Of a stretch of 64,000 nucleotides of DNA, positions 1 to 12,410 are shown piece after piece (the first letter of the stretch is position 1; every line of letters begins with the position of its first letter). Below the pieces are notes generated by a model that did no database searches, was not told where the DNA came from, and saw only the letters and a program-made list of their open reading frames with translations. Source of the stretch: Rotaria sp. Silwood1 (Eukaryota; Rotifera; Eurotatoria; Philodinida; Philodinidae); contig CAJNOP010000540.1 in assembly GCA_905250075.1 (NCBI GenBank), forward strand, positions 75,647 to 139,646, given 5' to 3'. The translations under genes and the position numbers were made by a program.

Positions 1-1281
1 TTTTTTTTCAACAAAAAAAAAGAAAATTCAGCAATTCCTTATTTTTAAAAAAATTGTATATACATCTTTTTAGTTCTCAAAAAAAAAAGTTCTTTGCACT
101 CCTTTTTTTTCTTTCTTTTGATCATACACCTGAGTATAATCATCTTTATGATCGAAGACTTTTGATGAGAATAGAAACAAAACTGTTCGTAATCTATTGC
201 AGAGATTTACTCATTGATATCGATATATATTTATATATTAAAATAAATGTTCTGCCTTTTTTTCTTTTTTTCTAAATTTACATCGATTAGAAATAGAAGA
301 TCATGAAATTATATTCTTTTTTTTTTTTCTATTGTCATTATCAACTTTACTATTGTTTATGTTTCGTTATCTTATCTATAAATATATGAATGATGAAGGA
401 CGACCTTCATTTAACAAAAAAAAAAAAAGCCTGCATGAAAAAGATAAATATCAGTGAAGTTTGTAAGTAAAATTAGTATGCTCAATTCTGATTTCTTTTT
501 TTTACATAATAAATTAATCTTTAAATTGATAATAGTTATCTACTTTTGTATATACAAAAAAAAAAAAAGAAAAGCTGGACGAATGACATATCTAATTATT
601 TATGTATATGATGCAATAAAATTTCAAATTTTATTAAAATATATCTATTTGATGTGATTGTAAATATTGATATATTTTATGAGGAGCAAAAAGAAAAAAA
701 AAAGATTATTTCTTATTTTCTTCTATGTCATAATTTGCATACTTCTAAACGGAATAAAACAAAAAAAAGAAAAGGATGAAATATTTCGTTGTTCTTGAAT
801 TCTTAAAACATAAAGATATGTAGACATGTTGTTTCTTCACTTTCTCTTTTTTATGTAATATATATGATCTTGAATATATGTCTGTGTATGTTTGATGCTT
901 ATCGAGTTCGTTTGCTTTATAGATATACAATGAGAGAATAAAAAAGAAACTCAATGGTTTTAAAACGATTAATAGAGAGACAAACAGAAGACATCTTACT
1001 TTGTTGCCAGTTGTAGCTATATTAAGGAGAAAAAAAAAGTTAAAAGAAAAACGAAAATTTCGTACTTCCATCTACTACTAGATATGCGTCACGAACAAAA
1101 TTAGTTTAACCTTATTTTATCAAAGTCTGTTGGACAACAAAATCCAATTATTTAAGCTTTATTGCCATACAAAATTATATAAAATGAACTTTAACTAATA
1201 GATTTGAAGTATTTTTGAAACTTCTAGAGGTACGATAAAGTACGAAATTTTTTTGTTTTTTTTTTTTTACTCATCATGTTA
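1..1281. other. AT-rich intergenic spacer
   Basis: Homopolymer-rich AT sequence. Short open frames here are low complexity (Phe/Lys/Ile/Tyr-rich) and have no splice or domain support. I see no gene. Positions 1274-1281 are the left target-site duplication of the next element. Confidence 0.6.
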
Positions 1282-1494
1282 CAGAGATGGACAAAATCGC
1301 ACCGCGCCTCCCCGCGCCACTGCTCGCGCCTAGGCGCTACGCACATCTCTCTTTCTCTTTGCTCTACCAATCAGTTTCTCAAACTCCACCGAATACCGGG
1401 ATGCTCTAAGCATGCGCTCATCGAAGCTCAGACTAGTGTAGCGTAGGCGTGAGCAACGGCGCGGGAAGGCGCGATGCGACTTTGTCCATCTCTG
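1282..1494. mobile_element. hAT-like MITE with 8-bp TSD
   Basis: This is a 213-bp GC-rich island in AT-rich DNA. Its ends are inverted repeats: CAGAGATGGACAAAATCGCA on the left, and the reverse complement of a near-identical sequence ending CCATCTCTG on the right. The flanks are an exact 8-bp direct repeat, TCATGTTA (1274-1281 and 1495-1502). An 8-bp duplication with a CAGAG-type terminus fits the hAT superfamily. There is no coding capacity, so it is non-autonomous. It lies about 120 bp upstream of the PDZ gene start and could affect its promoter. Confidence 0.85.
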
Positions 1495-1617
1495 TCATGT
1501 TATATGAATAGATTACTGGTAGATAAATATTAATATGTATTTCTAATTTAATCTTTTAGTTTATTTAATTTCTATATATATATTGATATTTAAATTTAAT
1601 TAGAAAAATATATTATC

Positions 1618-4600
1618 ATGTCAGACTCAACTGATGAAGATAATTTACGTAAAGCTAATTTTCGTCTTTGTCGAATATGTAAATGGTCTAACTATACTGG
1701 ACTTGGCTTTAGTGTTGGCCGTTCAACACAACCTCCACAATATATTCAACTTGTCGATTCGAATAGTCCAGCATGTGCTACTGGTCTTAAAATTCGTGAT
1801 GTTGTTCTTGCTGTTAATGGTGAAGATGTATCTGAATATGAATATGAAGAATTATCAAAGTTTATGAAAACTTCTTTAGATAATAATGATCGTCTTGAAT
1901 TACTTGTTATTCAAAAACGTGTTTATGATACATTAAATGAGAAAGGCATTTCATTTAATCCTAGATTTGCTAAAGTATTAGACACACCAAAAAATATGCC
2001 ATTAGATTACAAAAATTTTCCGAAAAATATACCACGTACATGTGAAATACGTTTAAATAAAATTGATGAAACATTTGGTTTTAATATTGCTTATGGTAAA
2101 AATGATATTGGTGTATATATTCAAGAAGTAGCTCCAAATTCACCAGCTAGTAAAACAACATTACGTAAAAGTGATCGAATACTTGAAATTAATGATAAAT
2201 TTGTTGATAAAGAATCAAGTAAAAATATTGAAAAAAAATTAATTGAAGCAAAATCAAAACGTTATTTAAAGTTATATGTTGTTGATACACATACATATAC
2301 ATATTTTGAAAAGAATAAAATACCATTAGAATCAAAAAAATTTAAAAAAAGTTCATTTGCAAAAACTTTACCACAATCTCCATATGAATATATAGAAGAA
2401 AGTAAGAAATAATATGAAAATTTCTTTTTCTTTTTTTAAACAATTAAAATATTTTTATTTAGATTCTTCTGAAGAAAACAATGGAAATGATTATATTGAA
2501 ACAATACCATCGTTACCTAATGTAATAACTTCAAGTGATGATCAACACTCAGACAATATTAATATAGAAACAGAATTTTCAAAAGGTATTCGTTTATGTA
2601 CTTATAACTCGTTCTGATATGAAAGTAATAAAGACGATTTTACATTGTCCTATAAATGAAGAAGATCATTATCATTCAATAAATATTTTATCGAATTCTA
2701 ATAATGAACAATCAAGAATTTTATCCAAGATGATTTAGATTATTGAAAACCAAAAAAAAAAAAAGTATTGAGATATGAGAATCTTATATTTCTTTGAAAT
2801 GATTCCAAAAAGAAAAAATTACATATCAATTTTAAACTATGTTTAATTTTCTCATTAAAAAAAATATTTGTCTTTGATAAAAGGCATTTTTTTTTTTTGT
2901 TAGAAAAAATAAAAATGAACATAAACTAATTGAAAGATAGATCGAGGTTCGATATTTCATAAATGATATGATTTTTATTCGATATCTGTTTTTTGTTTTT
3001 TTGCGAAAATTTTTAATGATTTTCAGTTTTTTCTTTTTGATTATATAATCCACAATTTTATATCATTCATATCTCATCAAAAATACATTGAAATTTTAAA
3101 CTGTATATACATCTCAAATTGATATATTTATCATTACAAGTAACTACATGACAAAACAGTCAGTTTTCGATATTTTTCAATAGAACTTTCAATATATCTA
3201 GAGAGCGTAATTCTTTATCATTATAAAGACTTCATGAGATTCCTATATTCTCAGAATTTCATTCTTCGAACATGATCTGTTCATATAATATGTATATACA
3301 CAAAATACTAAAAAATGACTATTTTATCGTGTAGTTACTTGTATGATAAATTCATCAACTTGAAATGTATATATTAGGGCTGTACCGCTCACGCTCATGA
3401 GCGCTCATATGACCGTGAGCGATTTTTCGCTGACGCTCATGCTCACATGAGGGGCGGTCGCTCACGCTCATATGCGTAGGGCTGTACCGCTCACGCTCAT
3501 GTGCGCTCATATGAACGTGAGCGACCACCCCTCATGTGAGCATGAGCGTCAGCGAAAAAACGCTCACGCTCATATGAGCGCTCATGAGCGTGAGCGGTGC
3601 AGCCCTAGTATATATAGTTAAAATTTTAAACCCATTCGGTATATTTTTTTGTGAGATATGAATGATACACACACACAAAATGTACTCATTTGATAAATAT
3701 CTCGAGTATATAACAATAGTTTTTCAAACGAATTGCTTAAAAACTATTTCCTCTACAACATGTATTAAATTCAATAAAATCTAATGAATTCGATTGAGCA
3801 GTTTATTTTGAGAGAATTCTATATACATAAATGGTTCGTACGTTAAAATTTGAATAAATCAATTCTGACTAATCATGAGCAACTGATATTTATAGTTTTA
3901 TTTGATAGTTTCTCGTTGAAGAAGAATGAAACTTAAGTAAATAATTATGCTTTTCATTTCTAGTATCGAATATCTTCTAATATTTCTGATTTCTTAACTG
4001 TTTGACAACAGGTTATTATCTCTAATTTATTTCTATTTATAATAAATAGGAGGTGCATTAGCTGGTGTTAAACCTAAAGATCGTTCAATTGAAATAAATG
4101 ATGTTAATGTTGAAGATATTGATGATGCTAAAGAACAAGAATATTTACGTAATGTTAAAAATCCTCAATCATCACAACCATTAGTTCCTCAAGTTAAACC
4201 ATTTACTTATGATACAGAAAGTAAAACAATACCTAATAGTAAACCTGAAAATGTAAAGTATTTATCAAACAATAAAAATGATTCATTTTCACCAAAATCT
4301 TCGTCGATTCGCGAAGGTATTTTTATGATTATTATTATTTTTTTGTTTTTCAAATACATTTTATGTATTTAAATAGTTATTCCAAAACTAGTTACTACTA
4401 TTACACCAGTACCTGTTCAGAAATCATCAACATATGGTATAAAGAATTTACTTAAATATAATCCATTAGAAACACAAAACTTAAATAGACAAAGATATGA
4501 ACTTCGACCTAATAAAAATTTTCCAGATTTTGGTATTCATATACATTCAACGGAAATCAATGGTAATAAACATAAAATTACTAAAATTACACAAAAGTCA

Positions 4601-7600
4601 CCTGCTGAAGAACAAGGTCAATAAAAATATAAAAAAAAAATTTTCTATGAATTTTTAAATCATATTTTTATATTTTTTTTTAAGGTCTTCGTGTTGGTCA
4701 TAATATAATAGCTATTAATAATCAAAATGTTCAACATATGAATGCAACTGAATTTAAACAATTTTATCGTGCTGCATGTAAAAGAGCATATGAAAATGAC
4801 GATTCATTAGATTTAGAAATTATTGATGAAGATTTACATCGAAGTCAAACATCACTTGATGATACTGATCAACGAAAATCATCATTTTCTACAAGTTCTA
4901 CTTCAACTTCCACAAGTAATATCAACGAAGATTATCCAAAATTACGTCATTGTACTATTCGAGTAAGTTTCTTTTTTTTTTTTTATATATATATTTTAGA
5001 ATTTAATTTCATTTTTCTACAAAAATTTAGTCTTGGCCACAATATCAACAACTTGGTTTTAAAATTATTCAATCATCTTATAGAAAGGGTGGATATCAAA
5101 TACAACAACTTGAAAAAGATTCACCAGCTGCTCGTACAAATGTTTACAATGATGATTATATAATTGAAGTAGATGGTGTCAATATTGAAAAAGAAAATTA
5201 TCAATATGTTCAAGATCTTATACGTGAAACATATAAAAAAAAACAAAAGATTGAACTATTGCTTATTGATGAAAAAGGTTATCAATGGTACAAACATCGT
5301 CAATATGGTATAATTCCATTTCCAAATGAAATCAATGTTGTTCGGTAAATTAAAGCTACCCTGTCTCAAAAAAGTCACTTTTCGTCAGAATTATCGAAAT
5401 TGAGAAAAATGCATAAGGAGATAGCCCGTGATCTGCTCTTTGATATACGATAAAAATTTTTACTCGGCACCTCCTTTTTTCCCAAAAAATTTTGTAGGTT
5501 TTCATCACCTCCTATTCGAAAAACAGGCCGTTTTTACAAAAAACCGAAAATCGTTTTTCGTTTATCTCAGAACGTGGGTTCAACGACCTATCTCCATCAT
5601 AGTAAGAGATAAAGCCAAATATATTGTTTTTTGTTTGAAAGCTTATGTACAGGACTAGCGACTCTCGTGGCCCTTTTTTTAAAATAAGCTTTTTTATTAT
5701 CATAGAAGATAACATCTCTATCGGAGCAGCGCAATTTTTAGAGAGGTTTTTTGAGTCATTGAACGTTCGCTCTGATTTTGTCCCCTTAAAAAGTAAGACT
5801 TTAAAAAAAAAAGGGCCACGAGAGTCGCTGCATTCTGACATGTTCTTTCAAACAAAAAAAATCAAATGTCTAGAACCCACAGAGAAAGCTTGGAGATACT
5901 AAAGAGCTATTTTTGGCCTTTGTTTGGTGCATATCTCGGTTAAACATCGTGCTATAGGGCTGAAAATTTGTCCATAGCCATGTCTCACCAGTCCCAACAT
6001 ATCCTGAAATTTTCATGTCATTTGAATGTTTCTGGGCTGAGATCGATTTTTGAGGGGGGCCTTAAGGGACTTCTCTGTCCCTCGGAGAAAATATTTTTTA
6101 ATCGAAAAAAACAAAATTCCCTCTCGAAGAATAACTTTTCTTAAAAAAAGAAGTCAAATTTGAATAATCTTTCGATAGAAATTTTGACTTTAACTATCAT
6201 GTTTTTGATTAAAGTTTTCTTAGTTTTGAGAAATGAATAAACAATTCTTTTATAATTTCAGTACGATTGATGGTACTAGTTTATATTATTTGTTACATGC
6301 TTTTTTAACCAAAATCTTATTTAAATATAATATTATAAATATTTCATTTTCATATGTTTTAACTTTTTTGAATTTCAATGAAAAAATTCATGTCTAAACT
6401 TATTTACATGTTTGTTTTTTTTTCAACAATCAGAAAAACTCATTTTCTTTCTATCCAATTCAAGATATAACCAATAGTATCAAAATTTTATAATTCATTT
6501 TTGTAATTAGAAAACCGAGATTTTTTCACTTTTTTTAACATCAAATGTACTGGAATAATTATAAAAGTCTATATCGCATCAAAACTATACACAGATATTG
6601 TCTTTAATTTGAAACTATTATATGTAAGACTTTTCCTAAAGACCATAAATGGACTATAACCAAGGGAGAAAAAGCGAGACTCTCGGTACACCGGAGTACA
6701 GCTGGAGTACGTACTCACTAGACTTAAGCTAGACTCCAACTTTGGGGTCTCGCTTTTTCTCTCTTGACTATAACTAAACCAAAAAGTTTTGTCTAGTTTG
6801 ATATATCAGACTGAAGTTCTTATCAGAGTCATTCATTTCTGAAAATTTTAGCTAACATCAATCATCCTAAATGATAAATCTATTGTGAGAAGAGTCTCAA
6901 AAAAAAAAAAAAAAACATTTCAAAAATAAATATGAAATATTTCTATCATTTTTAGATATAGGACACCTGATCCTCCACCTATGGTTACACCGAATGATAC
7001 AAATAGTACACGATTATCTGGATATCCTAGATCTAATGACAATACTCCAAGTGGACCACAAAAAATAAGAAAAACATATGCTAGTAAAATTCTAAATATT
7101 AATAAAATATATATGAGCGCGATCAACCGCCCGGGGATGCCTCATAGAAAATAATATTACTTCAGAGAAGAGTATATAATGAATTTTATACCAAATGAAA
7201 GCTCGTCAAAAATGGGATTGGTTGATACGAAATAGTAAAGGTTTTGTAAACTTTTTATTGTCAAACTTAAGAAATTTTGAGAAATTTCATACATTTTCCG
7301 GCATAGAAAACTAAGATGCCAGTAATTTAAAAATCGAGTAAAAATTTTTTTCTGAAATATTTTTATACGATTCAATGGAGCTCGTTGAGCTGTACAAAAC
7401 TGCATGTATTGAAGTTTTTTACGCCATTTTTTTAAAGATAATATAGTTTTGTAGAGCTCGACGAGCTCTATCGAATCGTGTAAAAATATTCAAGAAAAAA
7501 AATTTTTATTCAATTTTTGAATTATTTTACATCTTAGTTTTCTATGCCAAAAATGTATGAAATTTCTCAAAATTTCTTAAGTTTGACAATAAAAAGTTCA

Positions 7601-10600
7601 TAAAACCCTTACTATTTCGTATCAATAAATCCCATTTTTGACGAGCTTTCATTTGGTATAAAATTCATTGTATACTCTTCCCTGAGGTAATATTATGTTC
7701 TATGAGGCATCCGGGCGATTGATCGTGCCCTATATATAAAAACAAAAATGAATTGGTTTTCTTTTAAGCTGGTTATGATCCAATATCTAATTATCCATAT
7801 AGTCGTGTAGACAAGCATCCAAAGGTAGTGCCATCATTATTTTCTTCACAGGAACATTTATCACGTGGAACAGTTGATATTGTATCTGATAAACGTCTAC
7901 TTCGTTTGTGTCGTGTACAAGGCGAACCTTATCAAGTAATGGGTTTTGAAGTAAAACTAAGTGATAATAAACATATTATTCATAACATTCAACCAAATTC
8001 ACCAGCAGGTAGAATATTAAAATTTTGTTTTTCTTATTAGTTTTCTTGTTTATTATTATTATTATTTAGCTCGTTCTGGTTTAAATGAGAATGATCGTTT
8101 AATTGGACTTAATGATGAATATGTATTAGACAAATCAATTCAGGGTAAAAAACATTCAGTATAATTAAATTATGCAAAACAATAGACCTACTTAAGTCTT
8201 ATCAGAGGATGATTTTCATAGTGATAACAATAGTCGAAATCTCTATGTTAGCAAAAATTCTAGGAAAAAATCAATATCCTATCAAATTGTAATTAATGTT
8301 CATATCCTTTAAACCTTGTTTTCTAATCATATCTTTGCATAATTTTGTTGAATCAAACTTGATGAGTTTTATCTACTAGTTAACAAAACGAAGACAATCA
8401 GAAGCTCCCAAGATGAGGTTTACAAAGTCCATATACGGAGAAATACGACAATTTACATGAGGCCGTATTACGATCGTATATCTCCGTGACCGTATACGAA
8501 GAAATACGGTGATTTACGGGGAAAAATACGCTCGCAAACTGTCTTCGTATACGATCGTAATACGGCCTCGTGTACGACGGAGAAATACGGTCGTATCGTG
8601 GGCGTATACGGTCGTATATGGCCTCCGTATTTGTCGACCTGGGTCGTAAACGGCTGTATATTTCTTCGTATACGACACGGAAATTTGTGATCATAATACT
8701 GGGACATGTATTTAGTCGTATTTCTCCGTATATGGTCGTTTTGCGACCGTACTTGTTCGACCTAGCCTAGATTATTTATGTGATCAATATTATGAAAATA
8801 AATTATAATAAATGCGGAAACTTCGGATTTAAATCCGAGAGTTATGTGTACTTCAAAAAGTGACTCATACAAATCAATCATCCTAGACTATCTGAGTATC
8901 AAAATTATACTGTGAAATCTACCATTTAAAATGTTGATTTCTATTGCGCGTTGCCAAACCAATAGGGCATGGGACCGAATACAGGTCAAGTTTGAACTCT
9001 TTCCCTTGATTTACCCTAAGAAAGTCGTTTTTCCTATAACTTCATTTCTATTGGTCACTGCACAACTAATAGTATTTCGATGGAAGTGCAGTACACATTC
9101 GAGTTCTCCATACCTGAAAACCTCGAAGTATCATCAGTGTGACCGGAAGATAAAGCTCTATTTGTGGATCAATTAGATCGTGGACCAAAATATAACCTAG
9201 TTCTCTTTAATTATCCTTGTCATTGGTAAGTCAACCTTCTTGTTTCTTTATGTTTTATATATCATTTTGTAGTTCTTGAAATTCTCTATCGAATGGTATA
9301 TAATAGTTGGGGTTTTAATTGACTATGATAGGAAAAGTCTTTTACGAAAGTCGCGATGGGTCCATTTTTCCACAGAAAGCTATAGGGAAAAATGGGTATT
9401 TTTGCAATAACTCAGGAACGGCTCGGCCGGTCCTTCTTATCTTCGAACTCGACCGAGACATTGTCAAGACTAAGCTGTGTAGAAAGTTTCATCGCAATCT
9501 GACTCTGCTGTCAATAGTTATCATGTAAACAGCCAACCGGACGGACGGACACACTGACTATTCTATAGTGTACTCACTTTTTGAGTACACAAAAGTATGA
9601 TTCAGTTCAAAACTAATATCAGATTCAGAATCAGCGTTAAAAACTGAGTCGATTTATGTATTTTGTGAATAATTATGAGCAAAAAATTATTTTTCGAAAA
9701 ATCCCCGTACCCCCCCTCAGGGATGGTCTGGTCAAAAATCACAATTTTTTCGATAACTCAGCCATTTCTTGACGGATCCTTCTCATCTTCGAACTCGACC
9801 GAGACATTGTTAAGACTGAACTGTGTAGAAAATTTCATCGCGATTGGACTCTCCTTTCAAAAGTTATCGTGTTAACGGCCGGACGGACATACTGACCGAT
9901 TCTAGAGTGTACTCACTTTTTGAGTACACAAAAAAAACATTGTTTTTAATTGATCTTTTTTTTTTTTATAGTTGTGAATGCTTTAATTAGAAATATTTTT
10001 CAAGAAACTGGTGATTTACGATTACTTATTGCACCATATAGTGTAAAACCATTAACAAGACGTTCAGCTCGATCGTTAGATGCTTTAAATGATGATGCTT
10101 TTTATCGAAGTAGTAGTAATTTTCAATCCATAAATGAACATGGAAAACCACTAACATCAAGAGGTACATATCAATCAATGTTACATCCTTATGATGAAGA
10201 TAATAAACATGTTCGATTATCTACTACAAATGATTTTAGTGATCGATTATTTGAACCAAAAGATCCATGGCAACGTAAGAAATATTTTAATTACAAACTA
10301 AAAAAAAAAAAGTTATAAATATGATTTATTTTAGGTAAATGTGTACTTCTTCGAGATTCATCTTATCATGGATGTGGTTTTCGATTAACTGAACGACAAA
10401 ATTATGATACACCTATTGTTGTTGAAGTATCTCCAAATAGTCCAGCTAAACGAAGGTATTACAATTTTTAATTTTTTTAAATTTTCATATTATTATTCTT
10501 GTTTATAGTGGTTTAACTGAAGGTGATCATGTAATCTATATTGAATCACAAAATATTCAAAGTTTTCGTTCATTTAATGATATAATTGATACAATTAATC

Positions 10601-11115
10601 GAACATTTCAAGAAAATGGTCAAGTTACACTTATTGTATTAACAGATTCAGCTTATAGAGTATTAAAACGAAATGGTGGTTATTTAGAAACAAATATATT
10701 TAATTATGAACTATCACAATATGATCAAATAAGACCACGTTTATGTAAATTAAAATTATATAATTTTCAACATAATTTTGGTATTACATTAAAACGTGAT
10801 AGATTTTTATTTATTCAATCTATTGATCAAGGTTCAATAGCTAATGTTTACGATATAAAAGAAAATGATATTGTACTTGAATTAAATGGTCATGATACAA
10901 AATATTTAACAATGAATAAAATTAATGAAATAATTAATATAAGTAAAGAACAACGAACATTAGATATATTAGTTATTGATATAGATGGTTATGAATTTTC
11001 AATAAGACATGCTATTCCACTTAATTCAAGTTTACCTTTTGTTCAAATAAAAGAAGAATCAAGTAATATTAAAAATCTAATTAAATCCTCGTCAAAAAAA
11101 AAAGAAAACACATAA
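1618..11115 (+). CDS. Multi-PDZ scaffold protein (NHERF/PDZK1-like), 12 exons
   Basis: Exons: 1618-2401, 2463-2585, 4050-4316, 4377-4616, 4685-4962, 5031-5344, 6956-7083, 7769-8008, 8070-8144, 9972-10274, 10335-10455, 10509-11115. All joins use GT/AG and the frame closes to 1159 residues. PDZ domains lie at about residues 15-101 (GLGF loop at 28-31), 140-226, 302-330 (only a C-terminal half), 414-514, 565-655, 757-845, 918-1005 and 1031-1118. Several begin with the RLC motif and contain NSPA, as in NHERF/PDZK1 proteins, which cluster membrane transporters and receptors through C-terminal peptides. There are no other domains; the tail is basic (SSSKKKE). The start is the first ATG after an AT-rich leader, and AATAAA lies at 11208. 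Oddities are the half PDZ3 and introns swollen by mobile elements. It could belong to another PDZ-array family (MUPP1-like); the NHERF assignment is by motif memory. Confidence 0.85.
2586..2700 (+). pseudogene. Fossil N-terminal half of PDZ domain 3 inside intron 2
   Basis: Reading straight on past the exon 2 donor gives GIRLCTYNSF, a typical start of a PDZ domain in this protein, and then a TGA stop (2615-2617). After the stop the same frame gives DDFTLSYK, like a carboxylate-binding strand. One base shift further gives HYHSINILSNSNNEQ, like the next strand and the NSPAEQ turn. The following exon (4050) starts exactly with the second half of a PDZ (GALAGVKPKD). So intron 2 appears to have absorbed a disabled half-exon while the phase (1) stayed compatible. 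A sequencing error could mimic this. Confidence 0.55.
3375..3607. mobile_element. hAT-like palindromic MITE in PDZ intron 2
   Basis: This 233-bp element has ends TAGGGCTG / CAGCCCTA and an exact 8-bp duplication GTATATAT (3367-3374, 3608-3615). It is a long inverted repeat of about 100-bp arms built from CGCTCACGCTCATG-like words. A second copy of the left terminus, TAGGGCTGTACCGCTCACGC, lies inside at about 3478, so the element looks like a nested or dimeric form. No ORF. Confidence 0.85.
5550..5910. repeat. Foldback repeat in PDZ intron 6
   Basis: The inner arms AGCGACTCTCGTGGCCC (5657-5673) and GGGCCACGAGAGTCGCT (5813-5829) are perfect reverse complements. The flanks continue the match with GTTTGAAAG / CTTTCAAAC and more weakly beyond. 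The surrounding intron (5345-6955) is otherwise non-coding. I could not define target duplications, so the superfamily is unknown. Confidence 0.65.
6661..6766. mobile_element. Miniature 106-bp hAT-like MITE
   Basis: Ends are CAAGGGAGAAAAAGCGAGAC and, inverted, GTCTCGCTTTTTCTCTCTTG. The flanks carry the exact 8-bp direct repeat ACTATAAC (6653-6660, 6767-6774). It sits in PDZ intron 6, 190 bp before the next exon. The centre holds shorter GGAGTAC repeats. Non-coding. Confidence 0.85.
7115..7731. repeat. Large foldback element filling PDZ intron 7
   Basis: About 300-bp inverted arms. The left arm starts GCGCGATCAACCGCCCGGGG and the right arm ends GGGCGATTGATCGTGCCC. The match runs through GATGCCTCATA..., AAATGGGA and CTATGCC words to a centre that contains GAGCTC-TACAAAACT and its inverse. 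The flanks are TATATAT-like on both sides, so a duplication is possible but not provable in AT-rich sequence. The element occupies nearly the whole intron 7084-7768. Confidence 0.75.
8400..8770. repeat. CGTATAC-rich inverted repeat in PDZ intron 9
   Basis: The perfect 21-bp inverted pair starts CCATATACGGAGAAATACGA (8429-8449) and matches 8715-8735 in reverse. Between them are many copies of short words such as CGTATACG, TACGGTCGTA and GAAATACGG on both strands. GTCGACCTGGGTCG and TTCGACCTAG look like decayed internal repeats. Translations of this stretch (Arg/Tyr/Ser-rich) are composition artefacts. Confidence 0.65.
8848..9932. repeat. Repeat with GTGTACT termini and duplicated GGACGGAC unit
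   Basis: A left-end motif GTGTACTTCAAAAAGTGACT (8849-8868) is the inverse of two right-end copies of AGTGTACTCACTTTTTGAGT (from about 9574 and 9906). The stretches about 9320-9597 and 9700-9930 are two diverged direct copies of one unit. Shared words are TCTTCGAACTCGACCGAGAC, AACTGTGTAGAAA-TTTCATCGC and a run of GGACGGAC. It lies in PDZ intron 9, just before the exon 10 acceptor. Superfamily not determined. Confidence 0.6.
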
Positions 11116-11801
11116 TCTATTTTAAATTATTGTTTTTTTTTTGTTTAGTTACGACCATCAGTAGTCGAGCTCAAAATGATCCAGTTTATTTGTAATAACA
11201 ATCGATGAATAAATATTAATATTGGCATTTTTATTTATATAGTAGTCTTTTGTCATATTTCACATGAGAAAATTCTTTTGTAATTTTGAACAGTTTTTTT
11301 AGGTTTATCAATTTTGATTATTCAATTTTTATCTGTTGATATGTGTATCAATATAGTGCTTGACGTATATGTATGTTCTCTTTTTCTTGTTTGATATTTT
11401 GTTCAAATTTTATCTCTTTGATTGAGGTTGTTAGTTTTTTTTTTTTGTTTTTTTATCGAATAAATATATGATATAGCAGTCATTGATTGACTGAAATATG
11501 AAATGTTTAATTTTGTATTATCAGAACATAATATTCGATTGTTATTTATTATTATATATATTGTATTTTAGTAAATTATTTCTGTAGATTATATTTTTGT
11601 CAAGAAAAGTTTTAGTAAAATACGTTCTTCAAAATTGATGTCTCCATTTGATTTTGTAAGAAAGTTATTAGTCAAAAAATGTCTAACATATGTATTAATA
11701 GATAAAAAAAATTTGTGAAAACTTTCGCATTTTTCTAAAATGGCTTTGGTTAAGCGCTGACTTCTGACAGTTCTTAGACAACAGCCTATAAGAACGTCTT
11801 A

Positions 11802-12410
11802 CGAGAGAATATTATTGCTTTTGAGTCGAGCATATGCGCCTCATGTAAGCTCTAACGATCTATGAATACTATGAAAAAAGTTCATGTTGCTAGCTTATGA
11901 CTACCGAGATATTGCATTTTTACTGTATGTTTAAGAAAAAAAGTCGTGGTCCCCCTCAGAAACACTAGGAAAACTGAGTTTTGAACTTCGACTTGAAACT
12001 TTGCATAGAGATAGGCCTCAATAAAAATAGTTTATTGTGAAAGTTTCAAATGTTTTCATTGTTTCTATCCTAAGATACAGCTATGGTAAAATCGCTGATA
12101 TACACCAGCAGATTCCGATATTCTTATTTCAGACTAGGAGCAATCAAAAGATTTGAAACTTTCACAATAAACTATTTGCATTGAGGCCTATCTCTATGCC
12201 AAGTTTCAAGTTGAAATTCGAAACTCAGTTTTTTTAGTGTTCCTGAGGGGGACCACGACTTTCTGTTTAAACATACAGTAAAAATGCAATATCTCGGTAG
12301 TCTTTAAGCTAGCAGCATGAACTTTTTTCAGAGTATTCATAGATGATTAGAGCCTACATGATGCGCATACACTCGACTCAAAAGCTATGTGACAGTTGGA
12401 AACGTTCCCA
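11802..12410. mobile_element. Foldback family A, copy 1 (decayed)
   Basis: Inverted arms of about 300 bp. The words TTTGAGTCGAGC, GCGCCTCATGTA, GATCTATGAATACT, GTGGTCCCCCTCAG and GATAGGCCTCAAT recur in inverse order in the right half. The centre is a CTGATATACACCAGCAGA palindrome region. Flanks TTA (11799-11801 and 12411-12413) suggest a 3-bp duplication. The terminus is eroded compared with the copy at 20254-20875. It lies in the spacer between the PDZ gene (poly-A signal 11208) and the next gene; 11116-11801 and 12411-13205 hold nothing else I can support. Confidence 0.75.

Noticed and set aside
745..1071. 108-codon minus-strand frame
   Set aside because: Low-complexity Phe/Leu/Tyr content typical of AT-rich sequence, no introns, no domain, no promoter or poly-A context.
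8398..8770. Three overlapping Arg/Tyr/Ser-rich frames
   Set aside because: Composition artefact of the CGTATAC-rich inverted repeat; frames are open on both strands.
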